Positions 51,808 to 60,562 of a stretch of DNA of 64,000 nt are shown piece after piece. This DNA is from Granulosicoccus sp045110515 (GTDB lineage Bacteria; Pseudomonadota; Gammaproteobacteria; Granulosicoccales; Granulosicoccaceae). Location: assembly GCA_045110515.1 (NCBI GenBank), contig JBGCGD010000057.1, positions 22,407 through 86,406 of the forward strand, in the 5' to 3' direction. The first letter of the stretch is position 1. Each line of letters opens with the position of its first letter. A program made the translations under genes and the position numbers. The notes under the pieces are model-generated. The model did not search any database and was not told the DNA's origin. It was given only the letters and a program-made list of their open reading frames with translations.

Positions 51808-53088
51808 GTGAAAAAAATGAACCGACGTACGTTTAATTCCCTTATGGGGCTAGGTGCCGCCTCGCTCCTGACACCCTCCATGGTGCTGGCTCAGGGGAAA
51901 CCCAAGGTAGTCATTATTGGCGGCGGTGCTGGTGGTGCCACGGTTGCGCGTTACTTAGCTAAAGATGGCGCCGGGGCGATTGACGTCACGCTCATTGAAA
52001 ACTCTAAAACCTATACCACCTGTTTTTTCTCAAACCTATACGTAGGCGATGTACGTAATTTTGAGTCAATTACACATAGCTATGATTCGCTTGCCGCAAT
52101 GGATGGCTTAAGTGTCGTTCATGATATGGCAACCGGTATTGATAGAGATGCAAAAACAGTCACGGTAGCGGGAGGAGCTAAAATTCCTTACGATCGTTTG
52201 GTCGTCTCTCCGGGTATTGACCTCATTTATGACAGTGTTCCGGGCTATTCGGAAAGTGCCGCTGAGATTGCGCCGCATGCCTGGCAGGGTGGCCCTCAAA
52301 CTGAAATACTTAAAGCAAAACTGGATGCGCTAGAAAACGGTCAGAACATCGTCATGGTTGCACCACCTAACCCCTATCGTTGCCCGCCGGGACCTTACGA
52401 GCGAGTTTCCATGATGGCGCACACGCTTAAAACTCGCGGGTTTACTGATAGCACCATTACCATTTTAGATACTAAGCCAAAGTTCTCTAAACAGGGATTG
52501 TTCACCGAAGGTTGGGAGGCCAACTACCCGGGTGTTGTTGAGTGGTTACCTCCAGAGATTCATGGAGGAATTCTTAATGTTGATGCCACTGCTGGCACTG
52601 TCGAAACCGATCTAGATACATTTGAAGGCTCGTTGCTCAATGTTATACCTGCTCAAAGAGCGGGTGCCATAGCGTCCACTGCAGGTCTAACAAACGACAG
52701 CGGATTTTGCCCCATTGAAGCAGACTCCATGCGTTCAACGGTAGACGAGAATGTGTTTGTTATTGGTGATGCCAGTATTGCCGGCGCAATGCCGAAGTCT
52801 GGATTTTCTGCTAATAGCCAAGCTAAAGTAGCTGCGATGAATATCCGTGGTGATTTACTGGACGCGCGCGTTTTTCCAGCACGATACGCGAACACGTGTT
52901 GGAGTCTAATTTCGCCTGAGAATGGCGTAAAGGTGGGTGCTCAATATGAAGCCGGTGAAGATGGCAAGATCGTGGCAACATCTAAATTCATTAGCCAAGC
53001 GGGAGAAGAAGCCTCCGTTCGATCCGCTACCTATCAAGAATCGATTGGCTGGTACGACTCCATAACATCTGACATGTTTGGGGCATAA
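51808..53088 (+). CDS. soxF: SoxF/FccB flavoprotein, sulfide dehydrogenase
   Basis: 426-residue flavoprotein with a twin-arginine signal (NRRTFNSLMGLGAASLL). FAD motif VVIIGGGAGGATVARYLA. Cysteines lie at YTTCFFSN (the covalent FAD-attachment position in FccB) and PYRCPPGPYER, and the second FAD segment is VFVIGDASIAGAMPKSG. It oxidises sulfide or polysulfide in the periplasm and passes electrons to the cytochrome encoded just before. GTG 51808, with AGGAAG upstream, is preferred over ATG 51817. Confidence 0.9.
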   Translation: MKKMNRRTFNSLMGLGAASLLTPSMVLAQGKPKVVIIGGGAGGATVARYLAKDGAGAIDVTLIENSKTYTTCFFSNLYVGDVRNFESITHSYDSLAAMDGLSVVHDMATGIDRDAKTVTVAGGAKIPYDRLVVSPGIDLIYDSVPGYSESAAEIAPHAWQGGPQTEILKAKLDALENGQNIVMVAPPNPYRCPPGPYERVSMMAHTLKTRGFTDSTITILDTKPKFSKQGLFTEGWEANYPGVVEWLPPEIHGGILNVDATAGTVETDLDTFEGSLLNVIPAQRAGAIASTAGLTNDSGFCPIEADSMRSTVDENVFVIGDASIAGAMPKSGFSANSQAKVAAMNIRGDLLDARVFPARYANTCWSLISPENGVKVGAQYEAGEDGKIVATSKFISQAGEEASVRSATYQESIGWYDSITSDMFGA

Positions 53089-53098
53089 AGGAAAAATT

Positions 53099-54043
53099 AT
53101 GAAAGGACATGGGTATTCCAGACGGCGTTTTTTGCAAACAACTGCTGCGCTTGGCGGCGCTGCCCTATGTCCGCTTCGTCTTGCCGCGGCCGATTCTCCT
53201 GGCGGTATATCCTCTATGCCGCTGGGAGACGGTCAATTTTTCTCGCTAAGCGATGGTCAGTTGCAATTGCCGGTTTCGATGTCATTACCGGACTCCTTAA
53301 GTGAGCAACAGCAGCAATCTATTAAGGATAGAAACAACCTGAGTGATGAATTCTATACTCCGGACTGCAACGTCGTATTGTGGAAAACCGCTGAGAAAAT
53401 CATCCTATTTGATACAGGCGCCGGCTCCCAATTTCCCGTTGGTGGAGGTGAACTCGCTTCACAGCTAGAAACTATCGGTATCGATCCTTACGACGTAACT
53501 GATGTGGTGTTCACCCATGCTCACCCTGATCATCTATGGGGTGTGCTGGACGATTTTGATGATTTAGCCTTTCCAGAAGCTCAGTTCCATATGTCGCAGC
53601 GCGAATGGGACTATTGGCTCAATCCGAATACATTGAGTCGCACTCCCGAGAATAGACAATCGTTTGTGGTTGGTGCGCAAAACAGATTGCCCCTCTTGGC
53701 CGATCAGATTGCCTTATTCAACGGAGGTGATGAAATACTACCGGGAATCGAAGTTGTGGATTCTTTCGGGCACACTCCGGGGCATTCATCGTTAATGATT
53801 CACGATGGTAATCGTTCTTTGTTTGTTGTGGGAGATGCTATCGCCAATGCGGTGGTGTCGTTTGAGTATCCTTCACTACTATCGGGGAGCGACCAAGATC
53901 AAAACATGGGATCGAGCACGCGTTTAGCCTTACTTGATCGCCTGGCGCACGATAAAAGCCTAATAGTCGGATACCACTTGCCCGCGCCAGGCATAGGTTA
54001 TGTCGAACGTTCTGACAATGCTTTTCGTTTTGCGCCCGTTTAA
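53099..54043 (+). CDS. Exported MBL-fold hydrolase (SoxH-like) with intact metal site
   Basis: 314-residue protein with a twin-arginine signal (YSRRRFLQTTAALGG, residues 6-20). The metallo-beta-lactamase motif is intact: THAHPDH (139-145), then GHTPGHSS, VGDAI and YHLPAPG. It closes the sox operon, 10 bases after soxF. SoxH-like proteins are dispensable accessory factors of Sox clusters with unknown substrates. In contrast to the rhodanese-MBL protein at 43228, this one keeps every metal ligand, so the island carries one likely active and one degenerate MBL. AAGGA precedes ATG 53099. Confidence 0.85.
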   Translation: MKGHGYSRRRFLQTTAALGGAALCPLRLAAADSPGGISSMPLGDGQFFSLSDGQLQLPVSMSLPDSLSEQQQQSIKDRNNLSDEFYTPDCNVVLWKTAEKIILFDTGAGSQFPVGGGELASQLETIGIDPYDVTDVVFTHAHPDHLWGVLDDFDDLAFPEAQFHMSQREWDYWLNPNTLSRTPENRQSFVVGAQNRLPLLADQIALFNGGDEILPGIEVVDSFGHTPGHSSLMIHDGNRSLFVVGDAIANAVVSFEYPSLLSGSDQDQNMGSSTRLALLDRLAHDKSLIVGYHLPAPGIGYVERSDNAFRFAPV

Positions 54044-54111
54044 TTTATTCAGGTAAAAATAGTTTTTTACTGTAGCTTCTTTTACTAAACCGCTTAGGTA
54101 AAATCGGGTGG

Positions 54112-55185
54112 CTAGTCATTCTTCAAAAATGAGAATGGAGATCCTTCCAGCAGCCATGAAAGACCAATCCTGGCACCAAAGCAAATACTTAAGAAAACCA
54201 ACGGTGCCGAGACAGCTAAAAGGGACATAGCCGATACACCCTGTCCGATAGTACAGCCTGCCGCAAGGACGCCACCAACTCCCATTAGCAGTGCGCCTCC
54301 GAGATGTCGACCTAGTTCTCGTGCATCATCACACGCTTCCCAACGAATATCTTTGTGCCACAGCGCCACCAAAAGCGCACCAACGACAACTCCGACAACC
54401 ATGCCAACTCCGTAGTCCGGCAGTGGCGCTGCAGTGGTAATAATGCTTTGAACTAATTGCCCCGGCGGTAAGACGAAGGAGGCGGATTCAAGTTGAACAG
54501 GTTCGTAGGAAATCTGACTAAACGTGTACGTGGCATACCAGCCTATGCTTACACATGAGCCGATAATGAGACCGCTTAAAACGTTGCTGCGATTTTGTCT
54601 GAAAGCTGCCTGTTTAAATATCCAACACAACAGCAGAAGCACGATAAGAAGGGTTGTGGGCCAATACAGCGAAAATCCCGAAACCTCGCTGATTAAGGAA
54701 GGTATGGACTGGCTAGAAAAGCTGGTGAGATCTAGCGCCAAGGGTTCTATAAAATTTTCGCGTGGTATTGACAGTATGCCTCGTTGAGTGCTTAAAGCGG
54801 CGAGCCCCAAACCAACTACCACGACCAGTGATTGCAGGCTTCCACCACCGATCCTGACTAAGGCGCCAAAACCGCAGGTACCCACAAGTGCCATACCGAT
54901 TCCGAATAACGTTCCACCAAGAACACTGCCAATTAAGCTAAAACGCGGCGTGAGATAAAAACTGTTATCTATCTCAATGAAATTGAAGTAAATGGCAAGT
55001 TGTGTGGTTATTATGGCCACGGTCGCCGCTAGCACCCAGGATCGTAACCCTAAGCTGTCGTCTGCATACCAGTGACGTTCCAGCGCAGTAAGCGTACAGA
55101 ACCTGTAGTGGCGTGCGGCAGCCCCTAATACTATTCCGCACATCAAGCCCAATATTGCTAAGAACAATGGCGAATCGAAATTCAT
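54112..55185 (-). CDS. YeeE/YedE (TsuA)-family thiosulfate/sulfur transporter
   Basis: 357-residue membrane protein with about 9-10 helices. Conserved cysteine segments are RFCTLTALER, GTCGFGALVRIGGG and AAGCTIGQGVSAMS, the sites that pass thiosulfate through TsuA. The other family members move selenium or sulfur intermediates. It overlaps the regulator stop by 4 bases (ATGA) and so is a regulated part of the sulfur island. It would import thiosulfate or sulfane sulfur into the cytoplasm. Confidence 0.88.
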   Translation of the reverse strand: MNFDSPLFLAILGLMCGIVLGAAARHYRFCTLTALERHWYADDSLGLRSWVLAATVAIITTQLAIYFNFIEIDNSFYLTPRFSLIGSVLGGTLFGIGMALVGTCGFGALVRIGGGSLQSLVVVVGLGLAALSTQRGILSIPRENFIEPLALDLTSFSSQSIPSLISEVSGFSLYWPTTLLIVLLLLCWIFKQAAFRQNRSNVLSGLIIGSCVSIGWYATYTFSQISYEPVQLESASFVLPPGQLVQSIITTAAPLPDYGVGMVVGVVVGALLVALWHKDIRWEACDDARELGRHLGGALLMGVGGVLAAGCTIGQGVSAMSLLAVSAPLVFLSICFGARIGLSWLLEGSPFSFLKND

Positions 55186-55523
55186 TCGCGTACTGGTTTA
55201 CAGAACAGGTCGTAGAGTGATTCAACGATCGTGTTAACTTCTTTGTCCACTATCTGGTAATAAATTTGACGCCCATCACGACGGGTAGAGACCAGCCTTT
55301 CTAATCGTAAGCGGGCGAGTTGCTGCGAGACAGCTGCTTGTGACAAACCAATAATTTCCTCTAATTCGGATACCGACATTTCTTTTTCCGTCAGCAAACA
55401 CAATATGAGAAGTCGTGTTTCATGGGACAAAGCCTTCATCAATTCGCTAGCACGCCGAGCTTGAGCTTGAAGCTCTAAAAGCTCCTCCTCAGAGGCGTTT
55501 TTGTCGAAACGGGGTAGGGCCAT
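55182..55523 (-). CDS. SqrR/BigR-like ArsR-family persulfide sensor
   Basis: 113-residue winged-helix repressor. HTH region MSVSELEEIIGLSQAAVSQQLARLRLERLV and wing RRDGRQIYYQI. Only two cysteines occur, Cys42 (LLILCLLTE) and Cys108 (DLFCKPV). Their positions match the Cys41/Cys107 pair that forms a tetrasulfide link in SqrR and related reactive-sulfur sensors, and the metal sites of ordinary ArsR proteins are not seen. It probably represses sulfur genes until persulfides accumulate. It shares a unit with the TsuA-like transporter. A matching operator lies 94 bp upstream. Confidence 0.85.
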   Translation of the reverse strand: MALPRFDKNASEEELLELQAQARRASELMKALSHETRLLILCLLTEKEMSVSELEEIIGLSQAAVSQQLARLRLERLVSTRRDGRQIYYQIVDKEVNTIVESLYDLFCKPVRE

Positions 55524-55616
55524 GTATCAGCACTCGACAGATAGGCTTTTCGGTAGCCTACCGTAATAGGAGGAGCGAACAGTAAGGGCTTGCATAATAC
55601 TGAGAAATGGTTATTT

Positions 55617-55632
55617 ATTCAAATAATTGAAT
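55617..55632. promoter_or_regulatory. Putative SqrR/BigR-type operator upstream of the sqrR-like gene
   Basis: ATTCAAATAATTGAAT (ATTC-N8-GAAT, arms ATTCAA/TTGAAT), again followed by GTAT, 94 bp before the regulator ATG. Autoregulation is expected for this family. Its twin lies before soxC at 48832. Confidence 0.7.
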
Positions 55633-55755
55633 GTATAAATAGAAGAAGTTGGGCATCAATCGGCACTGAGACTTATAAGTTGGCACCGCCCATCTTGAGG
55701 CGCTAAGCTTACGCTATCGCAAATATTAAGACACACCTAGGCAGCGAGTTCCAGA

Positions 55756-56448
55756 ATGATTGAAGAACCTCCACTGTTAACCATTAATTCTTCCAGGATC
55801 AGACCGAGTGCCCAGCACGTGGACGCTCTGAAAAATGTTCCCACAGGCTTTTTAACCGATGCGATGAATGGTCGTGGGGCTATGGACTATCGTATTCGCC
55901 CCTTAAGCCCAGGTGTATTGCCGTTCAACATGTGCGGCCCGGCTTTAACCTGTCATTGCGGTCCTGAGGATATATTGGCTATTTTAGGTGCGCTGGACGA
56001 ACTGGAACAAGGCGATGTCATGGTAGTTGCGACAGGAAACTGGACATTGTCAGCGGTCACGGGAGATCGCGTTATGGGCATGTTGAAAAACTCAGGCGGT
56101 GCAGGCTTCGTCACCGATGGTCTAGTTAGAGATGTAGCGGGAATAGAAGCAGTAGGGCTGCCATTGATGTGCGCGGGTTTGTCACCCAATTCACCGTTTG
56201 CCAAAGGTCCGGGAGAAATTGGTTTTCCCGTTCAGTTAGGCGGAACGACGGTGAGTAGCGGAGATGTCATTGTTAGCGATAGAGACGGGGTTGTTGTTGT
56301 GCCCTTTGAAAAACTGGATGACGTCATTGAAGCCGTTGCTAAGATTCGAGTATTAGAGCGAGAACTCGACGATGACGTTGCTAACGGTCTCAAAATTCCC
56401 GCTGCGATAAAGGAGCTTTTGCAATCGGATCAGGTAAAGCGTATCTAG
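55756..56448 (+). CDS. RraA-family protein (4-hydroxy-4-methyl-2-oxoglutarate/CHA aldolase-like)
   Basis: 230-residue protein of the RraA/HMG-CHA aldolase fold. The signature GGAGFVTDGLVRD (about residues 113-125) carries the Arg-Asp that binds metal and pyruvate in aldolases. Members either cleave 4-carboxy-4-hydroxy-2-oxoadipate to pyruvate and oxaloacetate or inhibit RNase E. With the PrpF/GalD-like gene two genes downstream, an aromatic-ring or tricarboxylate route is plausible. It is divergent from the sqrR-like gene. Confidence 0.82.
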   Translation: MIEEPPLLTINSSRIRPSAQHVDALKNVPTGFLTDAMNGRGAMDYRIRPLSPGVLPFNMCGPALTCHCGPEDILAILGALDELEQGDVMVVATGNWTLSAVTGDRVMGMLKNSGGAGFVTDGLVRDVAGIEAVGLPLMCAGLSPNSPFAKGPGEIGFPVQLGGTTVSSGDVIVSDRDGVVVVPFEKLDDVIEAVAKIRVLERELDDDVANGLKIPAAIKELLQSDQVKRI

Positions 56449-56503
56449 TACCCGTTAAACCCTATTACCGGTCAATCTAAATTCGAATATTTAAAAAGCT
56501 GAT

Positions 56504-57724
56504 ATGTCACCACTAGAAACAACCATTATCGTTGGCGCTGGCCACGGGGGAAGCCAGTGTGCAATTAGTTTACGATCCGAAGGTTATGAGGGGCAAATTG
56601 TTTTAGTCGATGACGATGTGGCTAGTCTGCCCTATCACAAACCACCGTTATCAAAGAAATATTTGCTGTCAGAGGATCAGGAAGCAATGCCATTGCGGCC
56701 AGCGAGCGCATATGACAAAGCATCAGTGGAAAGAATACAAGACACCGTGCTCAACATAGACACTGCAACAAAGACAATAACACTCTCTAAAACAGGTGAA
56801 ATGCCTTACGCGTCACTTGTCCTCGCCACAGGCGCCAGCAACAGAGTGATCCCAGCGCTTACGAATCTTGACAATGTTCACTCTATACGGTCTCTGCAAG
56901 ACACCAAACGTCTACGGGATCTAGCACTAAGATCTAACAGCGTTACCATACTTGGCGGCGGATTTATCGGACTAGAAGTTGCCGCATGCTTCGCAGGTAT
57001 GGGTAAAACGGTCAGGGTTCTAGAGGCAAGTAAACGCGTATTGTCCAGAGTCGTCGCGCCGGAAATCTCCGAACTCGTTCAACATAAGCTCCATGAGCTG
57101 GGTATAACACTAGAACTCGGTGCTATGGCCGTTGAATTCACTAAGTCCTCAAACCGACTAGATTCCATTCACATGGATGACGGTAGCAGCATAGATATTG
57201 AATTGCTGATTGTAGGCATTGGAGCAATGCCAAACGACTCCCTTGCAAAGTCAGCAGGAATTCACTGTGATGATGGCATCGTCGTCGATCATTCCCTAAA
57301 GACCTCGGTTACAGATGTTTTTTCCCTAGGGGATTGTTGTCGTTTTCCACACTGGCAAACTCATACATCGGTACGATTAGAATCAGTCCAAAATGCGGTT
57401 GATCAATCGAAGCAGGTTGCTCAACAAATCGCCACCGGCGTGGCGTCCGCCTATAAAACGGTTCCCTGGTTCTGGTCCGATATAGGGCCCTTAAAGTTAC
57501 AAATTGCCGGAATTTATACAGGCGAGACCCAAACAGTTAAAAGACGCGAAGATGACAAGTTCGCGCTGTACCATCTTCAAAATCAACAAGTCGTGTGTGT
57601 AGAGACCATTAACAATGCAAAAGAGCATATGTTGGCGCGTAAACTCATCGCCTTGGGTGTTTCCGTTACTGCAGAGGACATTGTTGAAGGGCCTGGGCGG
57701 CTCAAGAGCCTGCTTGATGCGTAG
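56504..57724 (+). CDS. FAD/NAD(P)-dependent ferredoxin/rubredoxin reductase-like oxidoreductase
   Basis: 406-residue flavoprotein with the FAD motif IVGAGHGGSQCAISLR (about 9-24), LPYHKPPLSKKYL and the NAD motif VTILGGGFIGLEVAACF. The second FAD segment is VFSLGDCCRFP. The pattern fits electron-transfer reductases of Rieske or P450 oxygenases (rhodocoxin, putidaredoxin or ferredoxin reductases). No ferredoxin or oxygenase gene is adjacent, so its partner must lie elsewhere. Confidence 0.85.
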   Translation: MSPLETTIIVGAGHGGSQCAISLRSEGYEGQIVLVDDDVASLPYHKPPLSKKYLLSEDQEAMPLRPASAYDKASVERIQDTVLNIDTATKTITLSKTGEMPYASLVLATGASNRVIPALTNLDNVHSIRSLQDTKRLRDLALRSNSVTILGGGFIGLEVAACFAGMGKTVRVLEASKRVLSRVVAPEISELVQHKLHELGITLELGAMAVEFTKSSNRLDSIHMDDGSSIDIELLIVGIGAMPNDSLAKSAGIHCDDGIVVDHSLKTSVTDVFSLGDCCRFPHWQTHTSVRLESVQNAVDQSKQVAQQIATGVASAYKTVPWFWSDIGPLKLQIAGIYTGETQTVKRREDDKFALYHLQNQQVVCVETINNAKEHMLARKLIALGVSVTAEDIVEGPGRLKSLLDA

Positions 57725-57836
57725 CAGCTCATTGAAATTTTATCGTTTTAAGTAGCGTAGATATGTTTGCTGTTCATTTTAGTAAAGTTACTCCAATCAG
57801 CAAGGCTACTTGGCCTTCAAACACGTTAAGGTACTC

Positions 57837-58925
57837 ATGAAACAAACTGCTATTCCCTACGTTTTCATGCGTGGTGGTACATCCAGAGGGCCTTATTTTA
57901 ATCGTGCCCATCTCCCCGATGATTTGGAAACTTTAGCTCGCGTTCTTATCGCTGCTATAGGCTCCGGCCATCCCTTGAATATCGATGGAATCGGTGGGGG
58001 ACGGCCCGTCACAACAAAAGTTGCGATGTTGTCAAAATCCTCGATTAAGAATTGCGATATTGACTATTTCTTTGCGCAAGTTTCTGTCGATGATCAGCAA
58101 GTAGACTTCAAACCCAGTTGCGGAAATATTTTGTCAGGCGTTGCTGCAGCCTCAGTAGAGTTGGGTCTAGTTCGACCCACCTCCGATACCACAACCGTTA
58201 GAATACGTGCCGTAAACACCAATGCTCGAGTGACAGCCACCATAGAGACTCCAGATGGTGTTAACTACGACGGATCAACCGTTATCGATGGCGTGCCAGG
58301 TTCTGCAAGTCCGGTTCAATTACAATTCATGGATACTATTGGTGGAGTCACTGGGGCATTTCTACCAACCGGTAATTGCACGGATGTTTTTGATGGGATT
58401 GAAGTCACCTGCATGGATGTCGCTATGCCAATGGTCATTGCGAAGGCCCGTAGCTTTGGTTTAAGCGGATATGAAACGGTTGAAGAGTTGGATAACAACG
58501 CCATCTTTTTTCAACAGATGGAAGCTATAAGACTTCAAGCCGGAATGGCCATGGGGCTTGGAGATGTCAGTCAGTCTGTGGCGCCTAAATTCGGTCTGCT
58601 GGCTCATCCTGTAGCCGGTGGATCCATGACGTGTCGTTACTTCATGCCGTGGAATTGTCATCCTACGATGGCAGTTACTGGCGCACAGTGTCTTGCATCC
58701 TGTATTTTGACACCTAATACAGTGGCTGCAGATATGGCACCAACGATAGAAGATAACCCTGCGACCATTACACTTGAACATCCATGCGGACAGATAGATG
58801 TGATCGTCAAGTACGAGCGAGGCCAGTCAGGCTTTAAACCGTTGTCCGCGGGTTTGGTAAGAACCGCCAGAAAACTTGCAGACGGAAATGTCTATATCCC
58901 AGCAAATGTCTGGACGGGTATTTAG
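57837..58925 (+). CDS. PrpF/GalD-family isomerase (4-oxalomesaconate tautomerase-like)
   Basis: 362-residue protein of the PrpF family, a two-domain diaminopimelate-epimerase-like fold. It begins IPYVFMRGGTSRGPYF, with a conserved Cys in KPSCGNILSGVAAASVE and LGDVSQSVAPKFGL. GalD members tautomerise 4-oxalomesaconate in gallate degradation; PrpF isomerises aconitates. The nearby RraA-like aldolase supports the GalD reading, since its usual partner aldolase is RraA-related. ATG 57837 has AAGG upstream. Confidence 0.85.
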   Translation: MKQTAIPYVFMRGGTSRGPYFNRAHLPDDLETLARVLIAAIGSGHPLNIDGIGGGRPVTTKVAMLSKSSIKNCDIDYFFAQVSVDDQQVDFKPSCGNILSGVAAASVELGLVRPTSDTTTVRIRAVNTNARVTATIETPDGVNYDGSTVIDGVPGSASPVQLQFMDTIGGVTGAFLPTGNCTDVFDGIEVTCMDVAMPMVIAKARSFGLSGYETVEELDNNAIFFQQMEAIRLQAGMAMGLGDVSQSVAPKFGLLAHPVAGGSMTCRYFMPWNCHPTMAVTGAQCLASCILTPNTVAADMAPTIEDNPATITLEHPCGQIDVIVKYERGQSGFKPLSAGLVRTARKLADGNVYIPANVWTGI

Positions 58926-59186
58926 TCAATAAGGGCCGTTTGATATCAACGATTGAACAACTTAACGGTGCTTTAGACAGTCCCTTCAGTTTCCGTGGCT
59001 AAGCAACAGGTGGTTGGTATCGTCAACCTGTACAAGACGGCCCTTATTCATGGCGGTCGCCCTTACCGCTACAGGTAGGTTAATGCCGAGAAGTGGTCAT
59101 CGTGTCGTGGGGCTAGGAATTCGTCAGGCATTGATGTGGGAATCTGATAGAGTTGCTATAGCGCCCAAATTCCACGGTGAATATAT

Positions 59187-60557
59187 ATGTCTAAAAAGTC
59201 CACAATGTCGATAGAACAACTTAGCAAGCTTTATGATGAAGGCGCTATTGATACGGTTCTGGTTTGTATGGTGGATATGCAAGGCCGATTAATGGGTAAG
59301 CGTGTGCATGCTGCAATCTTTATTGACAGTATTCACGAGGAAACACATTGCTGTAACTACCTGCTCGCAACCGACTTGGAGATGGATACGCCAGATGGGT
59401 ATGCTTCAACCAGTTGGCAATCGGGTTACGGCGATTACATCATGAAGCCCGATCTCAGCACCTTAAGGTGTGTTCCTTGGCTTGAAGGTACGGCGTTGGT
59501 GCTTAGCGATATCATTGATCACGAAACACATGCACCGGTCCCATTCTCACCGCGTCAAATGCTCAAAAAACAACTAGAGCGGCTGAGTGCCTTGGGTTAT
59601 GACGCCATTATGGCCACAGAGCTGGAATTTTTTCTATTCCGCGACAGCTTCCAAACCCTTGCCGATAACGGCTACAAAGACCTGACTCCCATCAGTGCCT
59701 ACAACGAGGATTACCATATCCTCCAAACAACCAAAGAAGAACACGTGATGCGACCCGTGCGTAATCACTTGTATGCCATGGGTATCCCCGTGGAAGGTAC
59801 GAAGGGTGAAGCTGAAGCAGGGCAGGAAGAACTCAATATCCGATACGCTGGCGCACTGGGTTGTGCCGATCACCACACTATCGCCAAGCATGCAGTCAAA
59901 GAAATTGCCTGGCAAAACGGCCATGCGGTGACATTTTTGTCCAAGTGGCATCACTCTCGAGTCGGCAGCTCATCTCATGTACACCAATCACTCTGGAAAG
60001 AGGGTGAATCGGTTTTCTACGAGGCAGATGCAAAGCATGGAATGTCTGAGGTCATGACGCAATATATGGCTGGGCTTATTAAATACTCTTCCGATTTTAT
60101 GTTTTTTATGGCGCCCTATATCAATAGCTACAAACGTTTTGCCAAAGGTACGTTTGCACCGACAAAAAATGTGTGGTCTGTCGATAACCGTTGTGCCGCG
60201 TTCAGACTCTGCGCAGAGAACACAAAAGCCGTACGCGTAGAGTGTAGAGTGCCCGGCTCAGACATGAACCCGTATCTTGTTCTGTCTGCCATGTTAGCGG
60301 CAGGCATGAAAGGTATTGAGGAAAAACTACCGTTGTCTGATCCCTATACAGGCAATGTTTACGATGACGATTCATTGCCAAATTTACCCGGCACGTTGTT
60401 AGAGTCTAAAGAGACATTAGCTAACTCTTCCATGCTACGTGAGTCTATGGGTGATGAAGTCATTGACCATTATGTCAATAGCGCTCAAGTACAAATTGAT
60501 GCCTTTGAGCGAGTCGTTACCGATTGGGAAATTCAACATGGGTTTGAGAGAGCGTAA
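59187..60557 (+). CDS. Glutamine synthetase-like gamma-glutamyl-amine ligase
   Basis: 456-residue GS-fold ligase. Metal and ATP motifs are ATELEFFLFRD, EAEAGQEELNI, GSSSHVHQSLW and the late VECRVPGSDMNPYLVLSAMLAAG. The N terminus YDEGAIDTVLVCMVDMQGRLMGKRV is typical of the GS-like family that ligates glutamate to amines (PuuA, IpuC, GMAS, GlnT) rather than ammonia. It heads a tight three-gene unit with an aldehyde and an alcohol dehydrogenase (5- and 4-bp gaps). That fits activation of an amine or amino alcohol as its gamma-glutamyl derivative, then oxidation. Substrate unknown. Confidence 0.82.
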   Translation: MSKKSTMSIEQLSKLYDEGAIDTVLVCMVDMQGRLMGKRVHAAIFIDSIHEETHCCNYLLATDLEMDTPDGYASTSWQSGYGDYIMKPDLSTLRCVPWLEGTALVLSDIIDHETHAPVPFSPRQMLKKQLERLSALGYDAIMATELEFFLFRDSFQTLADNGYKDLTPISAYNEDYHILQTTKEEHVMRPVRNHLYAMGIPVEGTKGEAEAGQEELNIRYAGALGCADHHTIAKHAVKEIAWQNGHAVTFLSKWHHSRVGSSSHVHQSLWKEGESVFYEADAKHGMSEVMTQYMAGLIKYSSDFMFFMAPYINSYKRFAKGTFAPTKNVWSVDNRCAAFRLCAENTKAVRVECRVPGSDMNPYLVLSAMLAAGMKGIEEKLPLSDPYTGNVYDDDSLPNLPGTLLESKETLANSSMLRESMGDEVIDHYVNSAQVQIDAFERVVTDWEIQHGFERA

Positions 60558-60562
60558 GTTAA

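Noticed and set aside
54052..54111. T-rich imperfect hairpins between the MBL and TsuA-like genes
   Set aside because: Stems are AT-only or bulged; possible bidirectional terminator but not supportable by eye.
59014..59214. 66-codon open frame overlapping the GS-like start
   Set aside because: Arg/Cys-rich, no domain, overlaps the start of a well-supported gene in another frame.
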